From contig CM060731.1 of the NCBI GenBank assembly GCA_030704615.1, forward strand, positions 16,618,001 to 16,682,000: a stretch of DNA of 64,000 bases, read 5' to 3'. A model generated the notes under the pieces. It was given only the letters and a program-made list of their open reading frames with translations. It was not told where the DNA came from and searched no databases. Shown here piece after piece: positions 9,613-24,200 of the stretch (its first letter is position 1; each line of letters begins with the position of its first letter). A program made the position numbers and the translations under genes. This stretch comes from Takakia lepidozioides (lineage: Eukaryota > Streptophyta > Takakiopsida > Takakiales > Takakiaceae).

Positions 9613-11550
9613 AGTAGCGTCGTTGAGATCTCCCAAACTGCGGGCCCCAGCCCTAGTGCTCGGTGTCGTTGGAAAGCCCTCGATGATGATGGGTGCACCT
9701 GCATGGTCTCATAATATTTGGACCTGCGGTGTGGGAGATATGGAATTTCAAGTACTTTTGGTCGTTGGAAATTCAGGAAAAATGTCAAAGTGGGCTTTCC
9801 TGCAGAATGATTGGCCCTTCAGTTGTCTTTTGTGCACGTGGGCATAAATGTACATTGGGTTTTTTTAAATATTGACGTTCACAATATTATTTGTAGTGTC
9901 GTTGAGATCTCCCTCTGGTCACGATTTTAGTACCGTTGGAAAGCCCTCGACTTGGTATCATGATTTTTGGACTTGCAATGTTGGAGATATGGAATTTCAA
10001 GTACGTTTGGTTGCTGGAAATTCGTGAAAAATAGCAAACTGGGCTTTCACCAAATTTCAATCTCTGAATCACATTACATTGTTGCTCATTTTATTCATGT
10101 TTACAATATTCTTCAGACATTAGTTCATTCATGTACCACCGTCACATTCTTTGTAACTAAACACACATCCAATTTCATTTTAGTATATAGAATTCAATTC
10201 TTCACACATGGGCCTCGATAGAGGAGACGCACTTGGATGCATAGGGGATTGCACTTGGACTTAGATGACACTGGACACTTGGACCAACGGCACAAACTAC
10301 CCTAGTATAGAGAGAGAAGACTCTGGCCAAGGCCGACGTAACTAAGAGCCACTTCACCTTACGGCTACTGCCCCCTTTCGGGGGTGGGCCCTCTAAAGAG
10401 AACATGTGTCCAGGGGACACCTGGTATCCAGGACGAGGTAGTAAATAGGGTAGTGGTATCGAGGGTACCTATGGTACCCGGGGTATCCCTGGGTACCTTG
10501 GGGCGCCGAGTTGTCGCTTATTGGTGATGATGGCAGTGAGGGAGCGGAGCGCAGTGAGGTGCATGGCTTTAAAGCATTTGTGGATTGGGGGGATAGGGAT
10601 TTTAAGATTGTCGTGTAATGAGTTTATGCTGGCAGTATGAATCCCACCTCTAGTACCGGTTGTGATAACTGATAGGGGGCCAGTGCCCCACCCACGCTGG
10701 CGGATGGCGAGGATAAGGGGGGGCATATTTTTGTCATTTTTGTAAGGTGGAGGGGGTTGGGTATCGGTCGTGACAGTATGTGAATTCAACGAAGTGAATG
10801 GTTAGCTCCGGGGAGGGAGAAATAGGTAGGGGGGCATTGATGGGTAAGCCGTGGACAAATAGGATATTTGGGCAAAGGCGAGAGGACAGGTACAGGGTGA
10901 GTGTGAGCATAATGGGTAGTTGGGGGATGGGAATTGGCAAGGCTAGAAGTTGTGTTTGCGTTGGTGTCCCATATATTGGGCGTATCGAAATTTGAGTGTT
11001 TGTCGGAATTGCGCGTCGGTGACAGTCTTTGTGTGTCATAAGTGGTTTGATAATTTGTGGTGAAGAACTGTGGATTGTGTCCATTTTTGGATATAGGCTT
11101 TGGTATGGCTGGTAGAGGTTGAGGCTTGTTTGTGGGCTTCACGTAAGAGTGGATTTTAGGTTACGTATGGGCTTGGTAGTATGGGGTCCTGGTACTGGGT
11201 GAACTACCCTAGTATATGAAGCAAAATAGTTTGTTATTTGTTTTGTTTTGTTTTGTAGCGTTGAGATGTCCCATTGAACCGCGGGGGCCAGCCCTGGTGC
11301 TTGGTACCGTTGGAAACCCCTTGATGACGAGGGCTGCATTGGCTTGGTCTCATGATTTTTGAACCTGCGGTGTATGAAATATCGAATTTCAAGTACTTTT
11401 GGTCACTGGAAATTCATTCGAAGTGAGGCTTCAATTCTTCGCACATGGGCCCTGACACAAGAGAGTCCGCACATAGACACATAGAGGATTTCACTTGGAC
11501 TTAGATGACATTGGACACTTGGACCAACGACACAGACTACCCTAGTTGTC
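9612..11550. repeat. Dispersed repeats R1 (three copies) and R2 (two copies)
   Basis: R1 is about 150-180 bp and recurs at about 9612-9795, 9895-10050 and 11252-11428. Shared blocks are CGTTGAGAT, ACCGTTGGAAA, GAATTTCAAGTAC and TTTTGGTC-GGAAATTC. R2 is about 115 bp and recurs at about 10193-10310 and 11429-11548 (CACTTGGACTTAGATGACA, TGGACACTTGGACCAACG, ACTACCCTAGT). At 11252-11550 an R1 and an R2 are adjacent, suggesting one composite element. No coding capacity is evident. Confidence 0.75.
10480..11150 (-). mobile_element. Non-LTR retrotransposon 3' coding fragment
   Basis: Read on the minus strand, and crossing frames, the segment resembles the end of a LINE ORF2. It has a region with LKFRYAQYMGHQRKHNF and a CPLC-like metal-binding motif, followed by a conserved-looking tail ILAIRQRGWGTGPLSV, TGTRGGIHTASINSLHDNL and a final helix-rich stretch. 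The frame changes and stops show it is dead. It lies between the dispersed repeats. Family assignment rests on pattern recognition only. Confidence 0.5.
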
Positions 11551-12252
11551 TTGATAAAACATAATTGTTTTGTTAAAAATAATGTCTTGATAAAAAAATA
11601 ATTGTCTTGATAAATGGTTTTGATATTGATATTTGTTTTCAATGTTTTACACAGTTTGTCCAAACTCTGCATTTAATGTATTCATTATTTTTTACTTGTA
11701 AAGGAACAATTGACTCCTATAATCTGGAACTATCTGGAAAGAGATAATGCATTTTCATTGGATTCAGTAAAATTCATGTGTCAAGTGTGGGAAGAAACTC
11801 GATTCTTCTCATACCTGAGGCTATATATTTGATGATAGATGAATTTGTGCCAGGCCCCATTCACTTCCTAAAGAGTTTTGAGAAACCTGCATCAGTAACA
11901 AGTCCTAGAAGCAGAGACTGGATGCAGGAACCCAACACCAACCCTCTAAGAAGTGAAGGCAATACATTATAGATTGACATTGACAATCAGATTGCAATCA
12001 GATGTCGATTAGCTGGTGAAATGTCTGGTACATTGCACTCCACAAAAGCAAGCCCCACTTTTTTTCATGTCCTTCCATGGAATTCCACAGATAATCCATC
12101 AAGCCCTGCAACTACCATTGGCAAGATTCCGTATGAATGTTGTCCAACTGGCCCCACGATTAAAGATGTATAATATGCACAAAAGTGTTGGAGATGGGCC
12201 ATCATCAGGAGCCGACGTATAAGGTTGATAACCACTCACTATTGCCATGACG
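11551..12252. other. Intergenic stretch 3' of the HEATR6-like gene
   Basis: AT-rich sequence with several ATAATTGTCTTGATAAA-type short repeats at 11560-11620. It is downstream (3') of the minus-strand gene ending at 12253 and probably includes its 3' UTR. Nothing else seen. Confidence 0.5.
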
Positions 12253-15200
12253 CTATCCTAATAGCTTCTGTAACTTAGTGGAGGAGATCTGATGGCCTCC
12301 ATACCTGTACATCTCACTTAGGGCTTTTAGAGCGTGTCTAGCATCCCTTACTTTACAGGCCATGGCATCATTACCCACATCATTACAGGAGTCCTGCACA
12401 GCAAAGCCATATCCTCTTCGATCTCGGGGAAGGGGCCATGATTTATCATCATTCTCCAGAGCTCTCCCAGATGATATAGAGGTGGCTGCAACGCCAACTG
12501 CATTCCTCCTAAAACCTTCGTCGGAATACTGGATGTCTGTGGCTGCTTCTATTTTCTTGATGGAGGAACAAATAGTTGAAAGCCAGTCGTACAAAAACAC
12601 TTCCCGCTGTAGCCACAAACATCAAATCCAGAGGTGCTCAGTAAGTCCAGAGGAATGAGGAGGGTATGTGCCGCAAGTTACTACACCTGAGCCAATGCAG
12701 CCTAAAGAAGCTGTTTTCTACTACTCTGTTCCGACCATTCCCAATACAAGTTCATGCAGCAATACAAGTTGGCATATTCCACTGAATTAGCTGCAGGGGT
12801 ATAATTCCTCTAACCATTTTGGCAAAGCAACGAGTGTTTTACCTTCACCAAGGTATCTTGCAGGACATGGAAATCTTCGGGATGTCCAAGGCGAAGCACA
12901 TGCAGTGCTGTCAATGTTAGCTGCATCACAGAAACCCTCCTCCAATTCATGCTACTTGCCAAGGCTTCAGGTGTACTAAATACCTCAGGACAAAATCTGC
13001 TTCAGGTCACCAGATATTGCTGCGTCAACAGACACTCTGAACAATATTATATGCTGTAATCCTTTAGTAGGAACCATGGGATGCCGAAGCTCTGGAGGCA
13101 TCCCAATCACTTCACAAAAAGCACTTCAGTAGTTTATGCCTTGTACTTTGACAAATGTATCTCTGCTGAAGTGAGGCATATTAGAGTTCCACCAGCTGAC
13201 ATGTTGGTGAAATGAACATGCAGATGTAGTTGTGAACGTATCAATATGGCATAGAAATGTTGAGAATTAGCGCCTGGGAATGTCAGAGACAGATATCACC
13301 CAGCTCGTAAGTGGGGGACTGCCCTGTCCAGAGAGTAGTCTACTCCAGGAAGGCACCCCAATGGGCTACGGATCTCGGTTGCTCAACATACATTCTAGTC
13401 ATCCAATTAAGGCCTGTAGAGGCCCTCGAGGGTTCCACATCAAGCCACTGGGGGAGAAACCCCTTGAAAACCCTTGCTTTTGCAGACAGAGCAGTGTGCT
13501 TAAGGACCTTCAGCACCTGAGCAAAGCACAACCTCAAACAACCAGTCCAAACAATGAGATCCCACCTGTTCCTTGAGAGCCAGCTGGTACTTGAAGCTTG
13601 TGGGCCCCATTCCACTTTCCATATCCACATACGCCAGTGCATGCACCAATGCTTGCACCACGTCTCCATATGCAACCACATAATCTTCGCCAAAAAAGGT
13701 AGTGTGAGCCACATGCTTGGATATAATAATGTACAACCAAGCCAATAGGAACAAAGTTTCTATTGTGAAGACTGCTGGAATAAGCATCCCAATACCGTAG
13801 ACTTGGTACATTCAACTATACTTCAGCTTAATATATACATGCCTTAAATAATTGCATTCAGGAGCAAAAAGACTAGTTGAACCAGAGGACTGATAAAGGA
13901 AGCACTGCATTGCGGACATTCCGCGGGAAAAATCTGAATAAGGCCCAAATAAAGTTTCCAGGGCCACAGTCCCTTGTTCAAAATTGTTTTGAAAAAGAAA
14001 AAAGGTCAGGAACAACTGAAAACTCTAGAAATTACTCTAGGATACATTCAGATTTGATACTGAGAAGCATTGCAGGGATTGAAAGTGACCATGAAAAGCT
14101 GTTTATTTATGAGTTTATTTATGAAGTATAATGTCGAGTGGTCCACAAATAGAGGATGCCAGTTTAGTCTTGACAGGGATTGAGCCTGTTTACGTTCACC
14201 AAGGCACTACATTGAGGAAGCCAAATCAGAATCTCCCATAAAGATGTGGAGTACTACACAAAAGGTCTAAGCCTTTGCCCGTCAGGTAATCATTGCTCAT
14301 TACAGCAGTCTTCACATGCTTAGCTCCTTTAGAATGGCATTCTTCAGGTTAATGGAAACACTGCTATGGTTCTCCAACAAAAGTGAGGTGATGGCAGAAT
14401 GCACTACTCACATAGGACCCTTTGGATGGAATAGGAGCCAAGGATTTGCCATAAAATCTCAAAACTTAACATAACAGAAAGATCAACAACATTGAAATTC
14501 TTATCTCCTTTAGTAACAGTGAAGACGAATTGAAAATCTGGTTACGTAAAAACAAACAGGAGTGACATGTAAGCCTAATACCTTCTCGAGATGCAGGCAC
14601 AGATAGGGCAGCAGCAGCATGAATGCGGATTTTGAAATTTGCTGAGTCCCGCAGTAGCAAAAGCAATATACTATAAACTGAGGGCACCCTGCCACGACCC
14701 AGTTCGAGCGTCTTGAAGTAGCTCAAAAGTATTGGACACCAGAGGCAAGCAGACCTAGTGCCATAAGAATCCTAACATGAGGGCAGGAATACCTAATACT
14801 GACATTGTTATAGCCTTCCCAGTGCTGGTCTTAACTGCCACAAGAAGAACAGCTCCTCAACCATGGTGTGATTAGAGCAGGCCCAAAACAGGCCGAGGGA
14901 ACAAGCTGACAGGTTCCACATAGAGAGTACTCTTAGTTACTTATGACTCGGTAAGAATTTGGAATCTGCATGGGCCCAAAAGAATTAGCAGCTTGAAGTC
15001 AACTCAGGTGAGGCAGCATGCATGACTAGTCAGGAGTGTCAGCCTACCATGACATGCTTGACAACTGAATAGTTGGATTCAGAAACAGATTTCCAAGAGC
15101 ATGGCACACATTCCATTGTACCTGCAAGATTAGGGTCAAACAACATCACACAATTGCCTTACAATGGTTCACAGACACAAAGTTCCTGCAATGTAGCCCC

Positions 15201-18200
15201 TAGGAACACGACATGTCAGAATGGCAACCACAAAGGCCTGGTACGACCTTTACAGAGAAAGAATTATTTTCCACAAACTGGAACCTAAACTTCCTGCAGA
15301 AAAGAATTGCGCAAACCAGAAATGAAAACCTGCAGTTCAGATTGTCAAATACAGACAAGCTCTAACATGTAGCTACAAGCTGCATGATTTAGTGGGACAG
15401 CCGCAGCACACTGACCTTGACATTTCCTGTTGTCACACAGGAAACAAATGTCTGTGCCATCCTTCCCAACCATACATGTGCTGCTGACGTGTCTATATTT
15501 GTTGAACCAGGAGTTTGGTTGCATCCTGCAGGGAGTTGGCCATAGGAATTGCACCTTGCACCAGAAGGTTCATTGCAGAAGTTTGCAAACCTGGCCAGAT
15601 TGCCAAGCGCCCTCACAGCATTGGCCCGTACCTAAGATACCCATGACACAAGCTGTTGATCAAGAACTTTCTTAGTATCTGCACTAGGAATGGACAGACA
15701 TACATTATTGACTGATTAAGATGGCTACTCCCATAATCCACAGGTCTCCGGAGTGCATGTTTCTATCATCGTCAGAACATAGAACACCATTGTTTCCAAG
15801 TAAATGCCACCACCTCAGATGGAGATGAATTTTCTCAAATCCTGGAAATGATGTGGACAAATGTTCTGAAGTCCATCTCATCAAGACAAAATTTGACAAT
15901 ATGGAATGGGTTCCAAATAAACACCAATCAAAGCCCATTAAAGCACATGCAGAGGTTACCCTATGCACCAAAATGTGAGTGAGGAGGGAAATAACCTTAT
16001 CCCCGTTCTTTACAGCCCTGAAAGTGCACTCTGCCAAGGATGTAAGGGGGCCTGTCTCCAAAGTCCGTTCTGCACCACACAAGCATAGGTTCAGACTTCT
16101 GCAAATAACCTCAAAATGACTTGCCTTCTACCTAGCATTTGTCAGTGACTAGGAACCGTAAAGGAATAGGTCACAGCGCCTCCGGCGGTGCATTGCCCTG
16201 GACTACCTACATTGCCACATGAAGGGAGGCAGCATTGAAGTTTGAATACACCAAACCCACAAAATTCCTAGGGATGATTAAGAAGCCTCTTTACATTTTC
16301 CAGGGTTCCAGCACAGACTCTCTCAGCAATTGTTTTATCTGTGCGCATTATCCTGTTTTTGTGAATGCTAGTGACAAATCTTCCATAGAAATGACAAAAT
16401 ATGTGTTGCTTACCAATTTCTTGGGAACTTGCCGTCTCACAACTGTTACCCAGCACATCACAAAGGTTTGCCAGTGCCCATGAAGCCGTAATTCGAACCT
16501 GCAAATCAAAGCACTTGCATCCTGAGCAGAGGTCTAAAGCATGGCTAAAATATGATGTCTGTCCATGGCAGCCTTTCTTTCAATACAGAACTACCATTGC
16601 CAGATCAGCTACAAGTTATGGTGCCTTGAGAGGGAACAACTGTTGGGAAACATCATGCCCATCCCTTACACAAATACTCTCTAAGAAACTGTAAATATTA
16701 GCCCCGTATTACTGCAGATAACCTAAACACCATTTCAGCATCCAAATGACCCTGAAAGACTCATTGAATGAGTGAAAGCATGACATGGACTTACTGATGC
16801 AGAAGAATCCTCCATGGTTGCCAAAATAACATTGATAATTCTGAGGACCCTCTCCTTGCTGCACACAAATACAGGAGTTTAGCTTTATCTAGGGGCTGAT
16901 TCAAATTCTTTATTTCAGCAATTCTCTGGCTTTGGTTGAAATTTCTAGATGAAGTAGGATATCCAATAAACATTCTCAGTGATAAAACTGTTCTACAGCA
17001 GTTGAAGAATGATTACCTTTCAGAAATATGAGGAAACCCCACAACGACACCAATGGCGCGACATGCAGTGGATCGAACGGCTGGTGTGCTATCGTTCAGG
17101 GCTGCATACATCTACCCCAACATAACCACCAACCATAGGGATATCAATCACAATAATCACCCCCAGCGCCGGTGAGACAGAGTAGACCAAAAAGAAACCA
17201 CTTCAGAAAACATCAAATGGCATTGTCTCGTGGAGATAAGGCCAGAAGCTCAGAAGCTCAGAAGCTTATGGGACAAATCAGGGATACACAAGAAGAGACA
17301 TGTATACAAGTGACCAAGCATACCAGATGCATTTGAGAAGGAGCGACCAACAGTAATCCCATACCAAGCTGAATGGTATTACATCCTGTTTTACTAACAA
17401 TGTATGACCTGAGAAAAATACAGAGGAAGCAGGGGGCCCCAAGGGCATGGGACAGACAGAAGTTTGTCCCAACCATGCAAAGTAAGATTTTGCAGAATCA
17501 GGACAGCCAAATTTACCATGATTCCAAGACCAAGGAAATAAACCAAAGGAAGCATTGCGTCTGTGGGGAGTGCAGAAGAGCTCACAGGGGCGTACAACGG
17601 TAGACAAGACAAAATCTTGCTTGGATGGTGAAAATTCTGAGAAGGCAGCAGCTGTCAAGCCTGCAAAACATGTCAATGCTGCCCCTCGAACCTGTATCCA
17701 AAATCATCACCAAGCAGTTTTAACCAGATGTAGATTGACAATAGACATTGACCCATGGTAACTTCAAATTCATGGCGCATAACTATTGAGGCCTCCGTCC
17801 AAGTTGCTGTCAGGTCCTGCAATGCAGACTCCGCAGGATGTGCCATAGGAACGCCTGCCAACCATACATAGCAATCCTTGTTGTATGCCCAAAACACATA
17901 GTCTAAGTTGATAGATCCTGATGCTGTAAATATGGTAAGAGTTGATCCCAAGTATTCTGCAACTGCCATTGCTATCTCTGTTGGTACTTTATGGTCAGCC
18001 AAGAATGAGCATTTAACCTGAGCAAGCGTAAAACTGGCATGGGCACATAAAATTCCATACCCCATAACCCTGGCGACAGCTTATACTCAAATGAGAGGGC
18101 TCACCATGGGTGCCGAATGTACTAACACAGGGGGTAGATGATGATCTAAGACTTCCAGCCACTGGGAGCTCCCGGCTTCCTCCCCGGCTTCAATGATTGT

Positions 18201-21200
18201 GGTCTGACAGCTTTCCAACACCCCTGATTCTTGTTGACAAGTAGCACTAGAGCCACAGAGCAGTTTGAGAGGTTTTGGTACGAAGGAGGGAGAAGGTGGC
18301 TTCCGTGGCCCATCCTCAAGTACGTCATCTAATCCCTTGGACCCAGATATTGCTCGAAGGAGTTCATCCAATAGCTGCAATACAATTTGGAGCAAGTTGT
18401 CCATGAGAGGGACAGTTTGTGTGTTACCTTGAGCAGGTTTGATCTCAAAACCACAGCTGGAATGGGGATTAGTTAATAAGGGAGGTGCTTTTGGGTATTG
18501 GATACTAGCAACACGTGTCTGTAGCATTTCAGCCTAATCCATATTTGAAACCTGTCTTCCAGAACTCATCTTTCCGCACATGATATAAATCAGGGTAGAT
18601 AGTACTCAAAACACGATTGTGACAATCCTCAGACATTGCAATGTTGGCACAAGTGCATAAGTCCAACTGTTCACTGGTGCTGGCCACCATCTGCTCAGTT
18701 GGACATTGTCCCCTGGTGGGGTTTCCTACAGTGTAAATTTAATCTAGCAGCTCTCAAAAGCAGCCTCTTGAGAACAGCCACAAGCACATATATGCAAAAA
18801 GTGGCCATTTTAGGCCACTAGGAGTCACCCATAGGGAGTGTAATCATGTGCCCAGGCATGTAAGTGAGGTGGGCAAATTGTTCACAGTTGCTGCTACAGT
18901 ATGCATCAGTACGCACAGAGATCCACCATCATCAGAGGGACCCAACTTTGACATTCACCATCCATCACATCGACAAGGCATTCAAGTCCTTATACCTTCA
19001 CAGCACTGTGGACCAATCTATCATCAGCCAGTCCGGCACTTTGCCCCACTCCTGTGGGAGTAACACCCTCAAGGAAGCTTGATAAAGGCACACATCCATC
19101 CACAGTGCTTCCAAAACTGGATTTCCCATCCATAGTGTGAATCACTCCCGCTACCACCTTAGAAAGAAAACCCCAGAAGCTGAAGGCTATCCAGGAATAG
19201 TTGTGCACTGCAGCTTTGATGGCCTGCATTACACCACATAGTCATCTCAGTATCATGACTTTGAAGTCACATCATTCGGTGAAGGAACTGACTTTGATTG
19301 CTTCGCACTGTCACCTGCCATTCCGGCAGTGACTCTGCTTGATGACATGGGTAACACTCTCCTAACACACAGGATCACTCTCCCCAGATGCACAGGTGTC
19401 ACTCTGATGCCAACCATCTGCCATGGCATCTAGACAGATTGGGAGACATTTAAAAGAAAGTACACTACCACCTTATGATGGGTATTGCACCTGAAGAGCC
19501 TCAACACGGACAGCTAGAGGTGCAGGTGGCTGAGTGTAGGAAATCAAGTCCCGGAGCAGTGCCTGTGGTCTTGTTGAGTTCTTGATCACTGGCATGCAAT
19601 AAGGTCACACTTTAGCCCTGTGAGCCAGTAAACACACATTACCTTTCCATTTAAGTCAGCTGCAGCTTCCTCTTTTAATTATGGACATGCTACGGTAATT
19701 TCTCCAGAAACAGCGAGGAAAGCCATGATAAGTGATCCAAAGACGCCTAACTGCAAACGAGAGCCTCTAACAGAGTCAATAACATGCACCTCACCTTAGT
19801 AGCTTACACTTGACAAGAGCAACTGAGCAACTGGACCTAGCACATTGAATAACATAATGATGGACCACCAATGACTGGGTTGGAGAATTTTGGACTGAGT
19901 GCACCATCTCCAGCCTACCCCAAAATATTGTGGTGAAGAGAGCTCATTTCTATGGCTGGCAGTGGGCCAACAGGGAGCGCACACCTCTAAAGGGACAGGC
20001 ACTAGTCATCCAGCTCCATCAAACAGAAGATGAGGGGAACAAACTCAGACCGGAAGTTGCTCAAGGAATGTCTTACTCAAGGAATGTCTTACTGCATTAG
20101 CTAGTGACGCTGGTAAATGTTAAGCTTGTATGTAAAAAATTGCTCGACATATCCCCTCCATCTAGAAGTGATATCATCCTTATAATAGTGTTCAACCTGT
20201 CTACTTCTGAAACCTCAAAACAGCTGCCACCAATAGTTTTTAATCATAGTGAAGATTGTACATTAATACTAACCTGAAGAGCAATCCATGCCAAGCATGG
20301 CTGCTACTTGAGGAGATGCTGGAGAGGCACTCAAAGCTGCCCCCAGACAGCAAACTGCTGCAGTCTGTGGTTTACCAACACATTGTATTAAAAAGAGCAG
20401 GTACTGTTTTCCACCCAACCTTCACCAAGGCAAGCTATTCCCAAATAGTCAGACCGCCACACAAGTTGGATCTCAACGATCGGTGAAAATTTCTTCTGGC
20501 CACTTGTTGTGCTGGCTTGCTTGGCTAGTGGGGAAGTGATTGAACCGTATAGTGTCATAGTTGTGCTAAATAAGCTGAGAGTGACACAATGCCAGTAGCC
20601 ATAGCATATAGAATGAAGCGCCGCAAAATGCTCAATACCCACCATGGAGTTGCTCTGATCAACAATAGGTCAAGATTTCTTTGATTTTCATCAATGACAA
20701 AATGAGAGTGACACAAAGCCACTAGTAGCATACAGAATGAAGAGCAGCAAAATCCTCAATACCAACCATGGAGTTGCTCTGCTCAACGCACAGAGGCAAT
20801 AGATCAAGTGTTCTCTGATGTACAGCCATGACAACATTTGGTAGGAGCTCAGCAGGCAGCCGTCCAAACCTGTTGGAAAATGTCAAAGGAATGCATGGAA
20901 ACCAAAATCAAAACTTGAGACAAAGATCCATCCATTACTACTAAAATGGACTTACATGGATTGTGATGTAGGGATAATGGAATTACATCAATCTAGTCAA
21001 TCAATCAATCCATCAACCTTTTGTTTCCTTATGCAGACAATAAGATTTGCTAGAAACATCGTCAGCAAAGAGTAAGTTCCCAATTTTGAGTGACAAGGAT
21101 GTGGAAGGAAACATACGGAGCAGCTGATACCAGAAGAGAGAGGGCTTTCAGTGCAGCTACAAGAGTGCCAACCTGCTTCTCATGTAGTACCACATGCACA

Positions 21201-24200
21201 AGACCTGTAAACACACCACTGTTAACATGATAACCCACTGCCTGCAATATGCTTAATAGGGAACCTATGGAAAGTCAGTCCTAGTTTTTCTTCTTCTTTA
21301 TTCTCTCTCCCTTCTCCTCAAAGAGAAACACCCCAGCACAGCGTCACAAACCAACCACCTTAACCACCATAAAGCCAACAAACCCTTTCTGCCTGGGACT
21401 GGGATCAATGGCCACAAGAATACTCGTGATTATCATCTCCCTTTTTCCAACCCATCTAAATTGGGCATAAGGTCATATTTCAGTTGCTTTTGCTCTCTTT
21501 CCCCCTCATTGTCAAAACAACAGAACACAATTTAGGCAGCCTTCAAACATGGAAATGGCAGATACATAAGCACCAGTATGCAGCTGGATCACGATCTGGC
21601 CCAAAGAACTGGACAAAGTTGTGAAAGGCCCAGAGCGTGAAATCTGCCGATGCTCAGCTACTTGTAGAAATGCCCTCGCTGGCCCTTCCAACATGGCCGC
21701 AACTGTTGACGCCGCTGCCATACGAGCCTGGCCATTCAAAGCAATGAGTGGACACACTCTAGACTAAAGACACAGAGCCAACGTCCACTTGGGTTTCCAC
21801 CTTCCATGGCCTGAAGCTAGGATCTACTGTCACTACTTTGCTTCGGTGACAAGATGTGCATGGACCCGGGAATTTTCAAGAAAGGTGGTACCTCCTCCTA
21901 CCCAGGGGTCTCCAAGATAGTAATCGGGTCCATGCAACCAGCTGAGGCAGGTGAAATTTGTGATTACTCATCATCAAGCTTCAGAATCTAGGTAACAAGC
22001 TTCTGTACATTGGGAGGGCCATGTGATGCTCAATCAGAAGATATTTGCCCATCTCCAGAGTGGCAGGTCACCTACATAATCACTAGCAGGGATCTCAATT
22101 TCTGAGCAACAACACATTGAACAAGGTAGCGTTGTTAGGTTAGGGAAAAATATGTAAATGTTCCCTTGAACCAACACGCATAGTCCCCTCTGTTACTGAC
22201 ACTTTAGGTGCATGTTCCATACAAATTCCATGCAATGGTTTGATAATGTGGGCAGTCTTTGAGAGTTAAAAGAGTTTATAGAAGTGATCAACGGATAACA
22301 ACACTTCCAAATTTAACATCTGTTCTTTTATACTTATTTGAATTGATTTCTAACAGGAAAAAAGTACATGCAGGGACTGACAAACCTTAACAATTGGGTC
22401 GAATAGGAGTGTGGTAAGCAAAGATGCCTGGAATGGCCTGCATGCATCAAGGCCAACAGTTCTGAGTTCCTATATCTGGGATCCAATGCGATACTATCGA
22501 GATATTTAAAATGTGATCAACCTTTAACACGAAAGAGTAACAGAACCATATCCTTTTCTACTGTGAAGATTGGACTGCACAAAAAAGAATCTCCAGCCAA
22601 AGGTTTTGCATTCTGAGGCCAAAGAAAGAGTGAGAGATTACCGAGGCAGCAGGACATCATGTGTTGGCAAAAGCACGACCCAATGCGCATGAAGAGATTT
22701 CGGATCTGCTCGAGCCAGTGCCTCCACAATGTATCCACAATACACTGTCAAGCCATGCTCAAGAACTTTCAAATGTACACCAGCACAACATTCAGCTAAT
22801 GCAATTTTCATAAGTAATTTATTTCCTGAAACAACATTTTGTCCCTCCAGCATTTCCTACTTTTGTCACAAAATCTTTGACATATGATGGAGAGAGAGAC
22901 ACACAATGCCATCAAAGGCAGCGACTGGGTTATCAACTGCCATGACTCTTACAAGTAACTGTCCTAGAATTGATCACAGGTTCAGTTACACCAATCATCC
23001 AATCACACTGCAAGTTAGAACTGCATTTATATAGTTTTACAAGCATTCATAGATGGCCCATGATTAGTGCACAAGGCTGCCTTGAAAGTGGTCTGGGGTC
23101 AAAGCCGTCGGATGTCACACGCTACACGATAAAAAGGGGGTCACTGGGTCAACCAGTCATAAATGTGTGGACACTTGGGGGCTTTTTGTGTGGGCCCCTT
23201 CGGTTGAAGAGACACCATGATTTATACTTGCTTTGGTAGGATTCAGCCTTTTCTTTCCACTTTCTCCTTTCTTTAAAAGTATCACTACTACATTAGCACT
23301 GAATCCAACCTAGTCGTCTGCAAAGGGCAAATAGAGATAACTGTGCTAGATGACTTAGTACAGTGACAGATAAATGCAGCTTCAAGGGGTGATGGTGGTT
23401 GCAACCTGAATGCTCAATACGGCATTTGTGCGAGGCTTTGAGCTCTTAAACCAATCGCCATCTCCAAGAGGACCATCACTATCACTCTGCTCAGAATCAG
23501 ACGAAAGCACCCATTCTCCAACCCCTTCTTTCTGGACAGCAAATGCCAAGAGTCCACCGCCAACTGCCCCATTGAGGCAAGTCTGGGCTTTCAGCTTGCC
23601 CCGCACATGTGGAGGCCGGTACACCCCCGTGTCTTTAACTGTGGACACCACTGCTCCCCCCCAGTTTCCCCTGGTCAGGCTACCATTGCTGCACCCAGGT
23701 ACAGGGCGCAGGTTTGTCAACCCGTAAGTGAAGAACATGCGCAGTGCCACCACATAGCCAGCTACCTGCACAGCCGAGGCTGTTGCCACATCACAATTTA
23801 TATCTCATAATGTAACACTCGCAATCCATCAATGTCTTAGCTGCTCTGAAGTCTCTGCTTCATACCCTAGGGGTTAGTGAAGACTCTTCTGTTACAACCA
23901 CCCTCCCCACCAGCACAAAACCAGTACATCACATCTTGAGATGTTTACAAGAAAATGCAGGGAATCCTCTGGCCACTGGTTGCTGCAGATGTGATGCAAC
24001 ACCCCACAACTAGTCACTAATAGTTTGACCATGACTAACAAAAGGACATTGACTGTGTCATCTACAGAGGATCAAAAGCTCCCTGACTCCAACACACCCA
24101 TCCATTTTCCGACCATTTAGTCTCAACAACAATGAGAAATGTATGCGTGAAGGAGGTAGAAGCACCTTACATGCTCCTCAACAGATCCCTTTGGATCTGA

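Noticed and set aside
16470-16510. GGTTCGAATTAC word on the minus strand, like a tRNA B box
   Set aside because: It lies in a HEATR6-like exon (VRITASWALANLCDVL); no A box or cloverleaf is visible.
19690-19770. HEATR6-like exon candidate (LQLGVFGSLIMAFLAVSGEI)
   Set aside because: Looks like a helix of the family, but a TAA follows in frame and the borders are unclear, so it was not listed as an exon.
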